Shown here piece after piece: positions 25,246 through 37,678 of a DNA stretch of 64,000 nucleotides; position 1 is the stretch's first letter, and each line of letters opens with the position of its first letter. Source of the stretch: Reyranella humidisoli (GTDB lineage Bacteria > Pseudomonadota > Alphaproteobacteria > Reyranellales > Reyranellaceae); contig NZ_JAHOPB010000001.1 in the NCBI RefSeq assembly GCF_019039055.1, forward strand, positions 2,232,001 through 2,296,000. The letters are read 5' to 3'. A program made the position numbers and the translations under genes. The notes below the pieces were generated by a model. That model ran no database searches. It was not told where the DNA came from and worked only from the letters and a program-made list of their open reading frames with translations.

Positions 25246-26454
25246 ATGCTTTACGCGATGTACCAGACCGCCGCCGACATGATGCTTCCGGTCCGTCTGT
25301 GGGCGACGGCCGCGGGGCAGACCCTTGGGGGCGGCAGCGCGAGCCTCGACAGCTGGCGGGCGGCCAGCGCGCTCTGCGAGATGACGACCCGCGCCCAGCT
25401 GACCCACCGGCGCCCCGATTTCGGCATTTCCGAAGTGAAGTACGGCAACCAGATGGTGGCGGTGCGCGAGGAAGAGGTCTTCGCCACCCCGTTCGGCACC
25501 CTGCTGCGCTTCGCCAAGGTGGGCGTTCCGCCGCAGCCCAAGGTCCTGCTGGTCGCGCCTCTGTCGGGGCATTTCGCGACGCTTCTGCGCGATACCGTGC
25601 GGGTCCTGCTGCCCGACCATGACGTCCACATCACCGACTGGGCCAATGCCCGCGACGTCGGCGTCTGGAACGGCCGCTTCGGCTTCGACGAATATGTCGA
25701 GCACCTGATCGAGTTCCTCGAGGTGATGGGCCCCGGCGCCCATGTCATCGCGGTCTGCCAGCCCTGCGTACAGACGCTGGCGGCGGTGGCGATCATGGCC
25801 GAGGACGACAATCCGGCCCAGCCGCGCAGCATGACGCTGATGGCCGGCCCCATCGACACGCGCATCAGCCCGACCAAGGTCAACGAGCTGGCCATGGGCA
25901 AGCCCATCAGCTGGTTCGAGCAGAACCTGATCCACCGTGTGCCGCTGCGCTATCCCGGCGCCACGCGCCGCGTCTATCCGGGCTTCATCCAGCTCACCGC
26001 CTTCATGAGCATGAACGCCGACCGCCACATGAAGGCGCAGGTCGACCTCTACAAGCACCTCGCCAAGGGCGAGACCGAGCAGGCCAACACCATCAAGACC
26101 TTCTACGACGAGTATTTCGCCGTGCTCGACATGGCGGCCGAGTTTTATCTCGAAACCGTCCAGTGGGTGTTTCAGGAGCACCGGCTGCCCAAGGGTGAAC
26201 TCGAATACAAGGGCAGGCGGGTCAATCCCAAGGCGATCCGCCGCACCGCCCTGTTCACCATCGAGGGCGAGCGCGACGATATCTGCGCCCTGGGCCAGAC
26301 CGTGGCCGCCCACGACCTCTGTTCCAGCCTGCGGCCCTATCGCAAGAAGCACTATATGCAGGCCGGCGTCGGCCATTACGGCGTGTTCAGCGGCCGCCGC
26401 TGGGCCGGCCAGATCTACCCCCTGGTCCGGAACACGATTTTGGCCAACGAATAG
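25246..26454 (+). CDS. phaZ: Intracellular polyhydroxybutyrate depolymerase
   Basis: 402 residues of the PhaZ alpha/beta-hydrolase type that mobilises stored PHB granules. The opening [17 protein letters not shown] matches the family start; the nucleophile is the Cys of [15 protein letters not shown], with later EGERDDI (Asp) and [10 protein letters not shown] (His). Start at 25246 chosen for homology; an in-frame ATG at 25219 would add nine residues. No phaC/phaP neighbours. Followed by the B12-dependent mutase, which fits acyl-CoA carbon turnover. Confidence 0.92.
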   Translation: MLYAMYQTAADMMLPVRLWATAAGQTLGGGSASLDSWRAASALCEMTTRAQLTHRRPDFGISEVKYGNQMVAVREEEVFATPFGTLLRFAKVGVPPQPKVLLVAPLSGHFATLLRDTVRVLLPDHDVHITDWANARDVGVWNGRFGFDEYVEHLIEFLEVMGPGAHVIAVCQPCVQTLAAVAIMAEDDNPAQPRSMTLMAGPIDTRISPTKVNELAMGKPISWFEQNLIHRVPLRYPGATRRVYPGFIQLTAFMSMNADRHMKAQVDLYKHLAKGETEQANTIKTFYDEYFAVLDMAAEFYLETVQWVFQEHRLPKGELEYKGRRVNPKAIRRTALFTIEGERDDICALGQTVAAHDLCSSLRPYRKKHYMQAGVGHYGVFSGRRWAGQIYPLVRNTILANE

Positions 26455-26494
26455 CGGGTCTTTTCTGGCCCGAAATCCGCAGTACATTGGGGGC

Positions 26495-28651
<2,157 letters not shown>

Positions 28652-28661
28652 GCTGACTTAA

Positions 28662-28756
28662 GGATCCCTCGCTACGCTCGGGATGACACCATTTCTCGGG
28701 AAGGCGCAGTGCGCCGATGCAGAAAACGGTGTCATCCCGAGCGTAGCGAGGGATCC
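28662..28756. repeat. Inverted repeat, family B, copy 2
   Basis: 29-bp arms GGATCCCTCGCTACGCTCGG... and exact complement. Relative to the copy at 15221-15315, two positions per arm differ and the opposite arm has changed to match. Between convergent genes. Confidence 0.85.
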
Positions 28757-28770
28757 TTCGTTTCTTCGTT

Positions 28771-29604
28771 CTACTTCCGCATCGCCTGGCTTTCTTCCGG
28801 CGTCAGCGGGCGTTCGCGGAAGGACAGGATGCGGCCGCGGATCGTGCCGAAGCCGGTCTGGGCTTCGAGCTTGGCGGGATAGCGCATCTGGCTCTGGTCC
28901 ATGCGCGCGAGCCATATGCGCATCGGACGCTCGCGTTCGGTCTCGGCTTCCTTTGGGGCTTCGTCGAACTCGCCGGCGATGCGCTTGGTGAAGATCTCGC
29001 ACACCAGTACATCGCCTTGCGCGCCCGGAATGCCGGCCGTTGCGGCGGGCTCGGTGCCGATCTTCCTGACCAGGATGTCGATGCGACGCTTGCCGTCGTT
29101 GCTTTGCACCGTGCGGTCGCAGGCGGTGTCACCGGCCAGGCCGACGCTGAGGGCCGCCGACATCGGATCGAGCGAGCCGCGGCGCTGCTCGTCGGTGATG
29201 GCGTTCTTCGGCGAGGGCTTGTAGGCAGGTGTGTGCGTCTCCTGAATCGTGCCGCCACTATACTGCGCCACCCAGGTGCGGGGCTTGTCGCCGACGATGA
29301 TCGACAGCGATCCGGCTGAAGGCCGCGCGCCTTGTGTCGAGAAGCCGCCCCAGGCACGGTTGCGGCCTTCATAGTTCATGGTGACGGCCCTCAGGATGCC
29401 TTCCTTGAAGGTCCGGCTTTCGACGTCGTAGGTCGAGCCGTTGAACTTCGCGGTCACATCGATGCGGAAGCCCGAGAGACCCGCGAAGGTGATCTCGTAG
29501 GCGATGTCGACCTGGCGCGCGTCAGATGCCGCGCCCTGGGCCGTCGCCACGGCAGGAGCCGCCACGCTCAAGGCAAACGCCGCCAAGGCCTTGCAAAATC
29601 TCAT
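28771..29604 (-). CDS. DUF3108-type exported protein
   Basis: 277 residues with a signal peptide (MRFCKALAAFALSVAAPAVA). Mature blocks such as VDIAYEITFAGLSGFRIDV and YDVESRTFKEGILRAVTMNY resemble DUF3108 envelope proteins with a beta-jelly-type fold. Start at ATG 29604 with GAAAGGGA upstream; the longer reading to 29871 overlaps the divergent ABC gene and is rejected. Function unknown. Confidence 0.82.
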   Translation of the reverse strand: MRFCKALAAFALSVAAPAVATAQGAASDARQVDIAYEITFAGLSGFRIDVTAKFNGSTYDVESRTFKEGILRAVTMNYEGRNRAWGGFSTQGARPSAGSLSIIVGDKPRTWVAQYSGGTIQETHTPAYKPSPKNAITDEQRRGSLDPMSAALSVGLAGDTACDRTVQSNDGKRRIDILVRKIGTEPAATAGIPGAQGDVLVCEIFTKRIAGEFDEAPKEAETERERPMRIWLARMDQSQMRYPAKLEAQTGFGTIRGRILSFRERPLTPEESQAMRK

Positions 29605-29710
29605 GCGAGTCCCTTTCTCGGAGGGGCTTACTTCGGCCTGTCCGGCACGATAGAAGGCCGACGCTCCCTTCGCCACCCAACATGGTGGCTCAATAAGGCA
29701 TTTTTCGTTC

Positions 29711-31579
29711 ATGTCGAAAACCGTCACGGACGGCGCTCCCCCTATGGACACCCCGCGAACCTGGGGGGTCATCGCGATCCTGGGCCGCCATTTGTGGCCA
29801 AAGGGTGAACCGGGCCTGCGCGCGCGGGTGATGGTGGCCCTGGTCCTGCTGGTCGTCGCCAAGGTCACCAACGTCTACGTCCCGCTTCTCTACAAGGACG
29901 CCGTCGATGCGCTGGGAACGCCCGCGGCGCAGGCAGTCGCGGTGCCGATCGCCCTGATCGTCGCCTACGGGGCTGCCCGCGTGCTGGCTCAGGCCTTCGG
30001 CGAAATTCGCGACGCCATTTTCGCCCCGGTGGCCCAGCGGGCGATCCGCAACCTGGCGCTCGAAGTGTTCGGGCATCTCCATGCACTGTCGCTGCGGTTC
30101 CATCTCGAGCGGCAGACGGGCGGCATCAGTCGCGTCATCGAGCGCGGCACGCAGGGCATGGACTTCCTGATCCGCTTCACGACCTTCAACATCCTGCCGA
30201 CCCTGTTCGAGATCATGCTGGTCGGCGGCATCCTGTGGAGCCTCTACGACTGGCGCTTCTCCGTCGTGACGCTGGTCGTGGTCGGCGTCTACATCGTCTT
30301 CTCGATCGTCTTCTCGGAATGGCGCATCAAGTTCGTGCGCTACATGAACGAGGCCGACACCGAGGCGAATGCCAAGGCGATCGACAGCCTGCTGAACTTC
30401 GAGACGGTGAAGTATTTCGGCAACGAGCCACACGAGGCGCGGCGCTACGATGTCGGCCGCCGGCGCTACGAGACCGCGGCCATCCGCTCCAGCCGCACGC
30501 TGTCGGTGCTCAACATCGGGCAGGGGGCGATCATCTCGGTCGGCCTCGTCGCGGTCATGGCAATGGCGGGTCAGGGTGTTGTCGCCGGCACGATGACGAT
30601 CGGCGACTTCGTGGCGGTCAACGCCTTCCTGATCCAGCTCTACATGCCGCTCAACATGCTGGGCTTCGCCTATCGCGAGATCCGCAACGCGCTGGTCAAC
30701 ATGGAGAAGATGTTCGGCCTGCTGCGGGTGCAGGCCGAGATCGCCGACAAGCCGGGCGCGCCGCCGCTCGCCGTCAGCGGCGGCGAGATCGTGTTCGACC
30801 ATGTCGACTTCCACTACGAGAAGGCGCGGCCGATCCTGCACGACGTGAGTTTCCGGGTGGCGCCGGGCGAGACCGTGGCCATCGTGGGCTCGAGCGGCGC
30901 CGGCAAGTCGACCATCTCGCGCATCCTCTTCCGCTTCTACGATGTGGCCTCGGGCCATGTCCGGATCGACGGGCAGGACATCCGCGACGTCCAGCAGGCC
31001 AGCCTGCGCGCCGCGATCGGCGTCGTGCCGCAGGACACGGTGCTGTTCAACGACACGATCTACTACAACATCGCGTACGGCCGGCCGGGCGCCAGCCGCG
31101 AAGAGGTCGAGGAGGCCGCGCGCCTGGCCCGCATCCACGACTTCATCATGGCGCTGCCGCAGGGCTACGACAGCCCCGTGGGCGAGCGCGGCCTCAAGCT
31201 CTCGGGGGGCGAGAAGCAGCGCGTGGCGATCGCCCGCACCATCCTGAAGAACCCGCGGATTCTGCTGTTCGACGAGGCCACCAGCGCGCTCGACACCCGC
31301 ACCGAGCAGGAGATCCAGCGGTCGCTGGAGGAGGTCAGCCGCGGTCGCACCACGGTGATCATCGCGCACCGTCTGTCGACCATCATCAATGCCGACGAGA
31401 TCGTCGTCCTCGATCGCGGTCGCGTCGCCGAGCGCGGCCGCCACGCCGAGCTGCTGGCCGGCAACGGCCTGTATTCCGACATGTGGCGGCGCCAGCAGGA
31501 GGCCGCGGCCGAGGCCGAGCGTCACGTCGAGGAGCCGCCGTCCTTCCGCGGCGAGGGGCATCTGCGTGTCGGCGACTAG
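29711..31579 (+). CDS. Atm1-type ABC exporter (fused permease and ATPase)
   Basis: 622 residues: six-helix type I exporter domain (about 30-340) and nucleotide-binding domain with Walker A GSSGAGKST, signature LSGGEKQRVAIARTILK and Walker B ILLFDEATS. The TMD block (LRFHLERQTGGISRVIERGT, NFETVKYFGNE) is the bacterial Atm1/HMT1 type, exporting glutathione-linked sulfur species or metal conjugates. ATG at 29711; an in-frame ATG at 29744 is possible. The MFS gene overlaps its stop by 14 nt. Confidence 0.95.
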   Translation: MSKTVTDGAPPMDTPRTWGVIAILGRHLWPKGEPGLRARVMVALVLLVVAKVTNVYVPLLYKDAVDALGTPAAQAVAVPIALIVAYGAARVLAQAFGEIRDAIFAPVAQRAIRNLALEVFGHLHALSLRFHLERQTGGISRVIERGTQGMDFLIRFTTFNILPTLFEIMLVGGILWSLYDWRFSVVTLVVVGVYIVFSIVFSEWRIKFVRYMNEADTEANAKAIDSLLNFETVKYFGNEPHEARRYDVGRRRYETAAIRSSRTLSVLNIGQGAIISVGLVAVMAMAGQGVVAGTMTIGDFVAVNAFLIQLYMPLNMLGFAYREIRNALVNMEKMFGLLRVQAEIADKPGAPPLAVSGGEIVFDHVDFHYEKARPILHDVSFRVAPGETVAIVGSSGAGKSTISRILFRFYDVASGHVRIDGQDIRDVQQASLRAAIGVVPQDTVLFNDTIYYNIAYGRPGASREEVEEAARLARIHDFIMALPQGYDSPVGERGLKLSGGEKQRVAIARTILKNPRILLFDEATSALDTRTEQEIQRSLEEVSRGRTTVIIAHRLSTIINADEIVVLDRGRVAERGRHAELLAGNGLYSDMWRRQQEAAAEAERHVEEPPSFRGEGHLRVGD

Positions 31580-32723
31580 TCCGGCCGCCACCGGCTCCTG
31601 GCGTTCCCTCGTTCCTGTCTTCATCGCCTGCGCGGCGATCGGCCTGCAATCGGGCGCCGCGATGCCTTTGGTGCCGCTCGCTCTGGAGCGACAGGGCGAG
31701 GACAAGCTCACCATCGGCATCATCTCCGCGGCGTGGGCGATCGGCATGCTCATGACCGGGCCGTACATCCCGCGGTTGGCTGCCCGCTTCGGCGCCGTGC
31801 CGCTCATCCTGGGCGCCGTCATGGCAGGCTCCCTATGCACGGTCGGCTATACGCTGACCACGGGGCCGGCCGCATGGTTCGCGCTCACTCTCGTGCACGG
31901 CGCGGTCGGCGGCGTACCGTGGGTGGTGAGCGAGATCTGGATGAATCTCGTCGTCGAGGAGAAGCGGCGCGGCCGGGTCATGGCGATCTATGCCGCGATG
32001 TTCGCGGGCGGCATGGCGCTGGGGCCCTTCGTGCTGCAGGTCGTCGGCGTCTACGGGCCGGCACCTTTCCTGACCTGCGCCGGGCTCGCCCTGCTGGTCG
32101 CCCTGCCGCTGCTGCCCTACCGATACCGGGCGCCGGCGATCCGGCATCATGCCGATGGCGGCTATGGCACGATCTTCCTGGCGGCCCCGCTCGCCATGCT
32201 TGCCGCCTTCGCGGGGGGCCTCGGCGAGCAGGTCGCCTTCAGCTTCCTGCCGGTCTATGCGGTCAGCGCCGGCGTGGCGCCGGAGACCGGGGCGCTGTGG
32301 CTCTCGGCCTTCGTCGTCGGCAACGTGGCTCTGCAGTGGCCGATCGGCTGGCTGGCCGACCATTGGGATCGCCGTGCCGTGCTGGCGGGCTGTGCGCTCA
32401 TCAGCGCCGCGCTGGTGATCGGCCTCACCTTCGTGCCGGCGCAGTCGCTCGCGATCGTCGGCGTGATCATGCTGTGGGGCGGCATCTCGTTTGCGATCTA
32501 TCCGGTGGGTCTGGCGTTGCTGGGGCAGCGCTTCAGCGGCGGCGACATTGCCCGCGCGAACACGGCCTTCAGCCTGATCTACGTCCTGGGCGGGCTGGTC
32601 GGCCGGCCGCTTACCGGCGCGGCGATGGATGCGTTCGGCGAGCCCGGCCTCGGCTGGACGCTGGGCTTCTTCTATGTGGTCGCGACGGTGGGAGCGTTGC
32701 TGGCAATGCGCCGCCGCGGCTGA
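31566..32723 (+). CDS. MFS transporter (YcaD-like)
   Basis: 385 residues, about 12 helices. RRGRVMAIYAAMFAGGMALG (loop 4-5/helix) and the RWDRRAVLAG-like DHWDRRAVLAG loop are MFS marks. GTG 31566 is preferred because AGGGG lies 7 bases ahead and the reading avoids an unlikely long N-terminus; this overlaps the ABC gene by 14 nt. Substrate unknown. Followed 15 bp later by meaB. Confidence 0.85.
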   Translation: MSATSPAATGSWRSLVPVFIACAAIGLQSGAAMPLVPLALERQGEDKLTIGIISAAWAIGMLMTGPYIPRLAARFGAVPLILGAVMAGSLCTVGYTLTTGPAAWFALTLVHGAVGGVPWVVSEIWMNLVVEEKRRGRVMAIYAAMFAGGMALGPFVLQVVGVYGPAPFLTCAGLALLVALPLLPYRYRAPAIRHHADGGYGTIFLAAPLAMLAAFAGGLGEQVAFSFLPVYAVSAGVAPETGALWLSAFVVGNVALQWPIGWLADHWDRRAVLAGCALISAALVIGLTFVPAQSLAIVGVIMLWGGISFAIYPVGLALLGQRFSGGDIARANTAFSLIYVLGGLVGRPLTGAAMDAFGEPGLGWTLGFFYVVATVGALLAMRRRG

Positions 32724-32738
32724 TAAGTCTGGCCACCG

Positions 32739-33737
32739 ATGAGTGCGTCCGCAGCGATTTCCGGCACGTCGGCCGATCCGCTTCTCGAGCCCCTTTTGAA
32801 GGGTGACCGGCGGGCGCTGGCTCAGGCCATCACCCTGATCGAATCGACGCGCAGCGATCACCGGATGCGCGCGGATTCCCTGCTAGCGGCGGTGCTGCCG
32901 CATACCGGCCGGTCGGTGCGCCTCGGCATCACCGGCGTGCCTGGCGTCGGCAAGTCGACGCTGATCGAGCGTTTCGGACTCTCGCTGCTGGAACGTGGCC
33001 GGTCGCTGGCCGTGCTGGCGATCGATCCCTCGTCCAAGCGGGGCGGCGGTTCGATCCTGGGCGACAAGACGCGCATGGAGGAGCTGTCGCGCCGCCGTGA
33101 GGCCTTTATCCGGCCCTCGCCGGCCGGCGTCACCCTGGGCGGTGTTGCACGGCGCACCCGCGAGACGATGCTCCTGGTCGAAGCGGCGGGCTTCGACACG
33201 GTGATCGTCGAGACGGTGGGCGTGGGCCAGTCCGAGACGGCGGTTTCCGACATGGTCGACATGTTCATCGTACTGCTGCTTCCGGCAGGCGGCGACGATC
33301 TGCAGGGCATCAAGCGCGGCGTGATCGAATTGGCCGACCTGATCGTGGTCAACAAGGCCGACGGAGACCTCAAGGCGACGGCAAAGCGGTCCGCCGCGGA
33401 CTACCAGCACGCGCTGCGCATGCTGCGCTCGCCGACGGCGGGCTGGACGCCGGAAGTCACCACCAGTTCGGCCCAGACGGGCGAGGGTGTGACCGAGATC
33501 TGGAGCGTCGTCGAGCGCTTCAACGGGGCGGTGGGCGAGAAGGGCATCCAGAAGCGCCGCGCCGAGCAGGCGCGCGCCTGGATGTGGAACGAGGTCGGGG
33601 AGACCCTTCTCTCGGAACTCCGCAAGCATCCCGACGTGCGCCGGCTGGTTGGCGGCCTGGAGCGCGAGGTCGAGGCCGGCCGGACCACCCCGGCTGCCGC
33701 GGCCCGAACCATGCTACAAGCCTTCCATGGCCGCTAA
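32739..33737 (+). CDS. meaB: Methylmalonyl-CoA mutase-associated GTPase MeaB (ArgK)
   Basis: 332 residues. Walker [16 protein letters not shown] and G3-like [12 protein letters not shown], with NKADGD as the G4 motif. MeaB guards the mutase: it gates adenosylcobalamin loading and ejects inactivated cofactor. The mutase gene is 4 kb upstream on the same strand but separated by an unrelated minus-strand gene. Its last 11 bases overlap the YcgN start. Confidence 0.96.
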   Translation: MSASAAISGTSADPLLEPLLKGDRRALAQAITLIESTRSDHRMRADSLLAAVLPHTGRSVRLGITGVPGVGKSTLIERFGLSLLERGRSLAVLAIDPSSKRGGGSILGDKTRMEELSRRREAFIRPSPAGVTLGGVARRTRETMLLVEAAGFDTVIVETVGVGQSETAVSDMVDMFIVLLLPAGGDDLQGIKRGVIELADLIVVNKADGDLKATAKRSAADYQHALRMLRSPTAGWTPEVTTSSAQTGEGVTEIWSVVERFNGAVGEKGIQKRRAEQARAWMWNEVGETLLSELRKHPDVRRLVGGLEREVEAGRTTPAAAARTMLQAFHGR

Positions 33738-34209
33738 ATCCTTCCTGAGGCGCGCGCGTCGTGCCGCCGAGGCCCAGAAGGAGCCCTTCTGGAAACGCAA
33801 GACCCTGGCGCAGATGACCAAGCAGGAATGGGAATCCCTCTGCGACGGCTGCGGCATGTGCTGCGTCAACAAGCTGGAATACGAAGGGACGGGGGAACTT
33901 GCCCAGACCGACACCTGCTGCCGGCTGCTGGACCCCAAGACCGCGCTCTGCCGGGACTACAAGAATCGCAAGAAGATCGTGCCGGATTGCATCCAGCTCA
34001 CCCCAGCGGTGGTGGCCAAAATGGACTGGCTCCCAAGGACTTGTGGGTACCGCCTGGTCCACCTCAAGCAGGATCTCTATTGGTGGCATCCCCTGATCTC
34101 AGGCGATCCAAACACCGTGCACGAAGCGGGAATCTCGGCCCGGGGGCGGGTCATCCCCGAGGATCAGGTCGAGGATATCAGCGAAAGAGTCGTGGATTGG
34201 TTTGCTTGA
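33727..34209 (+). CDS. YcgN/UPF0260-type cysteine-cluster protein
   Basis: 160 residues. The cysteine cluster [12 protein letters not shown] followed by [20 protein letters not shown] matches the YkgJ/YcgN family, thought to bind zinc or iron-sulfur. It starts inside the end of meaB (11-nt overlap) so the two are surely cotranscribed. Function unknown. Confidence 0.92.
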   Translation: MAAKSFLRRARRAAEAQKEPFWKRKTLAQMTKQEWESLCDGCGMCCVNKLEYEGTGELAQTDTCCRLLDPKTALCRDYKNRKKIVPDCIQLTPAVVAKMDWLPRTCGYRLVHLKQDLYWWHPLISGDPNTVHEAGISARGRVIPEDQVEDISERVVDWFA

Positions 34210-34243
34210 CGGGCACCCGTCAGGCCCGTAAAAAGCCGGCCTT

Positions 34244-34269
34244 CCCGCCCTCCGGCGGGATCGTTTTTT
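34244..34269 (+). terminator. Intrinsic terminator immediately upstream of rpmB
   Basis: CCCGCC/GGCGGG 6-bp stem (loop CTCC) followed by ATCGTTTTTT. It ends 14 bases before the rpmB ATG, so any rpmB transcript starting upstream must pass it. Confidence 0.72.
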
Positions 34270-34282
34270 AGCGGATATTTTC

Positions 34283-34588
34283 ATGCCCCGTCGTTGCGCC
34301 CTCTCGGGCAAGTCCGTCCAGTACGGCAACAATGTGAGCCACGCGAACAACAAGACGAAGCGCCGGTTCATGTCGAACCTGCAGGTCGCTTCGGTCCTGT
34401 CCGACGCGCTGGGCCATGCGGTCCGCCTGCGCCTGACCCCGCGCGGCATCAAGACCATCGAGCACAATGGCGGCATCGACGCCTATCTGCTCGACACGAA
34501 CGACAGCAAGCTCTCGCCCGAGATGAAGGTGCTGAAGCGCCGCGTCGTGTCGGCCAAGGGCAAGAAGGACGCGAAGGCAGCTGCTTAG
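34283..34588 (+). CDS. rpmB: 50S ribosomal protein L28
   Basis: 101 residues. MPRRCALSGKSVQYGNNVSH and KTKRRFMSNLQ are the L28 N-terminal signature; the length is that of the long alphaproteobacterial form. A component of the large subunit near the E-site. No strong ribosome-binding site is visible between the terminator and the ATG. Confidence 0.98.
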   Translation: MPRRCALSGKSVQYGNNVSHANNKTKRRFMSNLQVASVLSDALGHAVRLRLTPRGIKTIEHNGGIDAYLLDTNDSKLSPEMKVLKRRVVSAKGKKDAKAAA

Positions 34589-34721
34589 GGCTGAGCGAAG
34601 CTCAGCCCCATGAGCGACAGGACATTGCCTGCAATGTCCGAGAGCGTCGAAGAACGAACGGCCCCTTCATGACCCCTCCGTCGGCGTAAGACGCCGACAC
34701 CTCCCCATTTGAATGGGGAGG
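34588..34721. repeat. Cluster of four perfect palindromes downstream of rpmB
   Basis: Perfect stems at 34588-34608 (9 bp, loop GAA, overlapping the rpmB stop codon), 34620-34639 (9 bp, loop CT), 34680-34698 (8 bp, loop AAG) and 34700-34721 (10 bp, loop of 2, CCTCCCCATT/AATGGGGAGG). They sit between the convergent rpmB and phytase-like genes. The first may end rpmB transcription; no U-run follows. Confidence 0.75.
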
Positions 34722-34727
34722 AGAGCG

Positions 34728-35723
34728 TTACGGCGCTACTTCAAACAGCATCAGAATATTGCGCTGAAGCGGATTGAAATTGTCGTCCGACATCAGCCAG
34801 AGCAGCGTCTCGCCTTTGGCGCCACGTGTCGCTGCCAACCCTTCCAGATTGTCGACCGCATAAGGCGACGAGAGATGCGCCATCTCCTCCGGCCGTACCG
34901 TCGCGCCGGGCGTGAGCTGGGCGGCGTCGAACCGCATCACGCGCACGCGCACGCCCCGCACCATGTCGAAGGCGCGCTCCAGCGTGGCGTAGGATCCGTC
35001 CGGCAGCACCGCCAGCGCGGTCGGCTTGTAGTCGGGAACCGTCGCGTAGCTGAAGGCGCTCCAGGCGTAGCGGCCGGCAGTCTCGGGCTTGCCGATCCAG
35101 CCGACCACCGTGCCGGCCTGACGGCTGTATTCCTCGCTGATGGCGATGACGGTGCCATCCGCCAGGGCGGCTAACGCCTCGATGCCGCCGTTTCCAGGCT
35201 GGCGGCCGATATCGGCAGGCCCCTCGACCGGCAGAGGCGTCGCGGTGAGTGTGGAGTAGCGCCACAGCCGATGGCGTCGCTCGAAGGCCACCAGCCACGA
35301 TCCATCGGGCAGGCGTGCCATCGCCTCGGCATCGGCCTCAGGCTTGCTGTCGATCGGCTTGCCGTCGAGGCCGCGCAGCTGGCCCATGCGGGCATCTGCC
35401 AGCCCCACGAGCATGCCCTTTTCGTCGAAGCGCGGCGTGGCCACCAGCCAGGCGCCCTCGTCGGAAATCGACGTCAGCGTACGGTTGTCCGGCGTGACGT
35501 GCAGATCGGAAAGGCCGCCGAAACTGCGCGAGTTCGCGCGCATCTCCAGGCCGCCGCGCCAGACCAGCTTGCCGACGCGCGTTGCCTTCGGCTCATCGAT
35601 CTTGAGCGTGAGCGCCGAGCTGTCGATGGTGACGGGCTGTTCCTGCGCGCCGGCCGGCGGCGGCGAGATGCCGGAGCAGGCCGCGACGAGCAGGCAGAGC
35701 GAGAGAAGGAAGCGGTTCGCCAC
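34728..35723 (-). CDS. Esterase-like-activity-of-phytase family lipoprotein
   Basis: 331 residues. Signal with lipobox (LLSLCLLVAACSG) then a beta-propeller-like protein with family phrases GGLSDLHVTPDNRTLTSISDEG, PDGSWLVAFERRHRLWRYS, NGGIEALAALADGTVIAISEE and the end NILMLFEVAP. The family is named for a phytase-associated esterase activity but true roles are unknown. Start GTG 35723 is required by the signal position; no clear ribosome-binding site. Lies 17 bp behind cobT on the same strand. Confidence 0.8.
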   Translation of the reverse strand: MANRFLLSLCLLVAACSGISPPPAGAQEQPVTIDSSALTLKIDEPKATRVGKLVWRGGLEMRANSRSFGGLSDLHVTPDNRTLTSISDEGAWLVATPRFDEKGMLVGLADARMGQLRGLDGKPIDSKPEADAEAMARLPDGSWLVAFERRHRLWRYSTLTATPLPVEGPADIGRQPGNGGIEALAALADGTVIAISEEYSRQAGTVVGWIGKPETAGRYAWSAFSYATVPDYKPTALAVLPDGSYATLERAFDMVRGVRVRVMRFDAAQLTPGATVRPEEMAHLSSPYAVDNLEGLAATRGAKGETLLWLMSDDNFNPLQRNILMLFEVAP

Positions 35724-35740
35724 CGGAGAAAAGCGCGCGA

Positions 35741-37657
35741 CTAGGCGGCGCGCTTGCCGGACTTCGTGCCGACCTTGCCGGCGCCCTTGCGTGCGCCCTT
35801 GGCCGTACGGGCATCCTTCTTGTCGTCGTCGTCGAACAGCGAGGCGAGCTGCTCCATCATCGTGCCGCCCAGCTGGTCGGCGTCGACGATGGTGACGGCG
35901 CGGCGATAGTAGCGCGTGACGTCGTGGCCGATGCCGATGGCGACCAGTTCGACCGGCGAGCGCGTCTCGATCCAGTCGATGACGTCGCGCAGGTGCCGCT
36001 CGAGGTAGTTGCCGGGATTGACCGACAGCGTGCTGTCGTCGACCGGCGCGCCGTCGGAGATCACCATCATGATCTTGCGCTCTTCGGGGCGCGGCAGCAG
36101 GCGGCTGTGCGCCCACAGGAGCGCCTCGCCGTCGATGTTCTCCTTGAGGATGCCCTCGCGCAGCATGAGGCCGAGGTTTTTGCGGGCGCGGCGCCACGGT
36201 GCGTCGGCCGGCTTGTAGACGATGTGGCGCAGGTCGTTCAGGCGGCCGGGATTTCCCGGCTTGCCGGCGGCGAGCCACTGCTCGCGGCTCTGGCCGCCCT
36301 TCCAGGCGCGTGTCGTGAAGCCCAGGATCTCGACCTTCACGCCGCAGCGCTCGAGCGTGCGGGCGAGAATGTCGGCGCTCATCGCCGCCACCGTGATGGG
36401 CCGGCCGCGCATCGAGCCCGAATTGTCGATCAGCAGCGACACGACGGTGTCGCGGAAGTTGGTGTCGCGCTCGGTCTTGAACGACAACGCGTGCATCGGG
36501 TTGGTGACGACGCGCGTGAGGCGCGCGGCATCGAGGATGCCTTCGTCGAGATCGAACTCCCAGGCGCGGTTCTGCTGCGCCATCAGGCGGCGCTGCAGGC
36601 GATTGGCGAGCTTGCCGATCACGCCCTGGAGGTGGGCGAGTTGCTGGTCGAGGTGGTTGCGGAGGCGTCCGAGTTCCTCGGCATCGCACAGCGCATCGGC
36701 CTCGACGATCTCGTCGAACTTGTTGGAATAGGCGTGATACTGCTGGCCGGCCGGCTCGTTGGACAGGGCGCCCGGCGGCAGCCACGGCCGCTCGGCGCGG
36801 CCCGGCTCCTCTTCGTCGCCCGAGCCCATCTGCATCTCGGTCTGGGCCTGGTCGGCAGCGGTCTCCGACGCGTCTTCCTGCTCGGAAGCGTCCTCGGTTT
36901 CCTCGCCCTGGGCGCCGTAGCCCTGGGTCTCGCTGGAATCGCTCTGGTCGTCGCCCGTCTCGTTCGACTGACCGTCGGCGTTCTCCTGGTCCTGCGAATC
37001 CTCGTTGTCGTCGTCCTGCAGGTCGGCCGATTCGTCGCCGAGCTTGAGGTCTCGAATGAGCTGGCGGGCGGCACGGGCGAAGGCTTCCTGGTTGGTCAGC
37101 GCATCGCGCAGCTTCTGGAAGTCGCGGCCGGCCGCGCTCTCGATGTCGGAGCGCCACAGGTCGACCATCGCCTTGGCCGAGTCCGGCGGGGCGGCACCCA
37201 GGAGCTGTTCGCGTGCGATCAGGCCGACCACGTCGGCGATCGGCGCGTCTTCCTTGGTCTTGATGCGGGCATGGCCGCGCTGGTCGGAGCGTTGCCGCCA
37301 CAAGGCGGAGAGATTGTCGGCGACGCCCACCATCTTGCGGGCACCCAGCGCCTCGACGCGGACCTGTTCCACTGCCTCGAAGATCGCGCGCGCCGCCTCG
37401 CCGCGCGGGACCCGGCGCAGGTGGGTCTTGCGGTCGTGGTGGCGCAGCTTCAGCGCCATCGAGTCGGCCTCGCCGCGGACGCGGCTCACATCCTCGACCG
37501 GCAGATCGCGCGCCGGCACGGTGATGCGGGCTTCCTGGCCCAGCAGCGAACCGCCGTCGGGTACGAAGGCGACGTTCACTTCCTTGCGCGACACCGCCCG
37601 CATCGTGGTGGCGGTGACGCGACGAAACTCCTCGAGGGGAGTGGAGTCCTTGGCCAT
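35741..37657 (-). CDS. cobT: Aerobic cobaltochelatase subunit CobT
   Basis: 638 residues. N-terminal helical part, long acidic linker ([20 protein letters not shown] type) and C-terminal von Willebrand A domain with [13 protein letters not shown]. With CobS it forms the AAA+ ring that drives cobalt insertion by CobN into hydrogenobyrinate diamide. cobN is not in the window. 21 bp downstream of cobS. Confidence 0.97.
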   Translation of the reverse strand: MAKDSTPLEEFRRVTATTMRAVSRKEVNVAFVPDGGSLLGQEARITVPARDLPVEDVSRVRGEADSMALKLRHHDRKTHLRRVPRGEAARAIFEAVEQVRVEALGARKMVGVADNLSALWRQRSDQRGHARIKTKEDAPIADVVGLIAREQLLGAAPPDSAKAMVDLWRSDIESAAGRDFQKLRDALTNQEAFARAARQLIRDLKLGDESADLQDDDNEDSQDQENADGQSNETGDDQSDSSETQGYGAQGEETEDASEQEDASETAADQAQTEMQMGSGDEEEPGRAERPWLPPGALSNEPAGQQYHAYSNKFDEIVEADALCDAEELGRLRNHLDQQLAHLQGVIGKLANRLQRRLMAQQNRAWEFDLDEGILDAARLTRVVTNPMHALSFKTERDTNFRDTVVSLLIDNSGSMRGRPITVAAMSADILARTLERCGVKVEILGFTTRAWKGGQSREQWLAAGKPGNPGRLNDLRHIVYKPADAPWRRARKNLGLMLREGILKENIDGEALLWAHSRLLPRPEERKIMMVISDGAPVDDSTLSVNPGNYLERHLRDVIDWIETRSPVELVAIGIGHDVTRYYRRAVTIVDADQLGGTMMEQLASLFDDDDKKDARTAKGARKGAGKVGTKSGKRAA

Positions 37658-37678
37658 GAGGCCCTCGCTGCTTACTGC

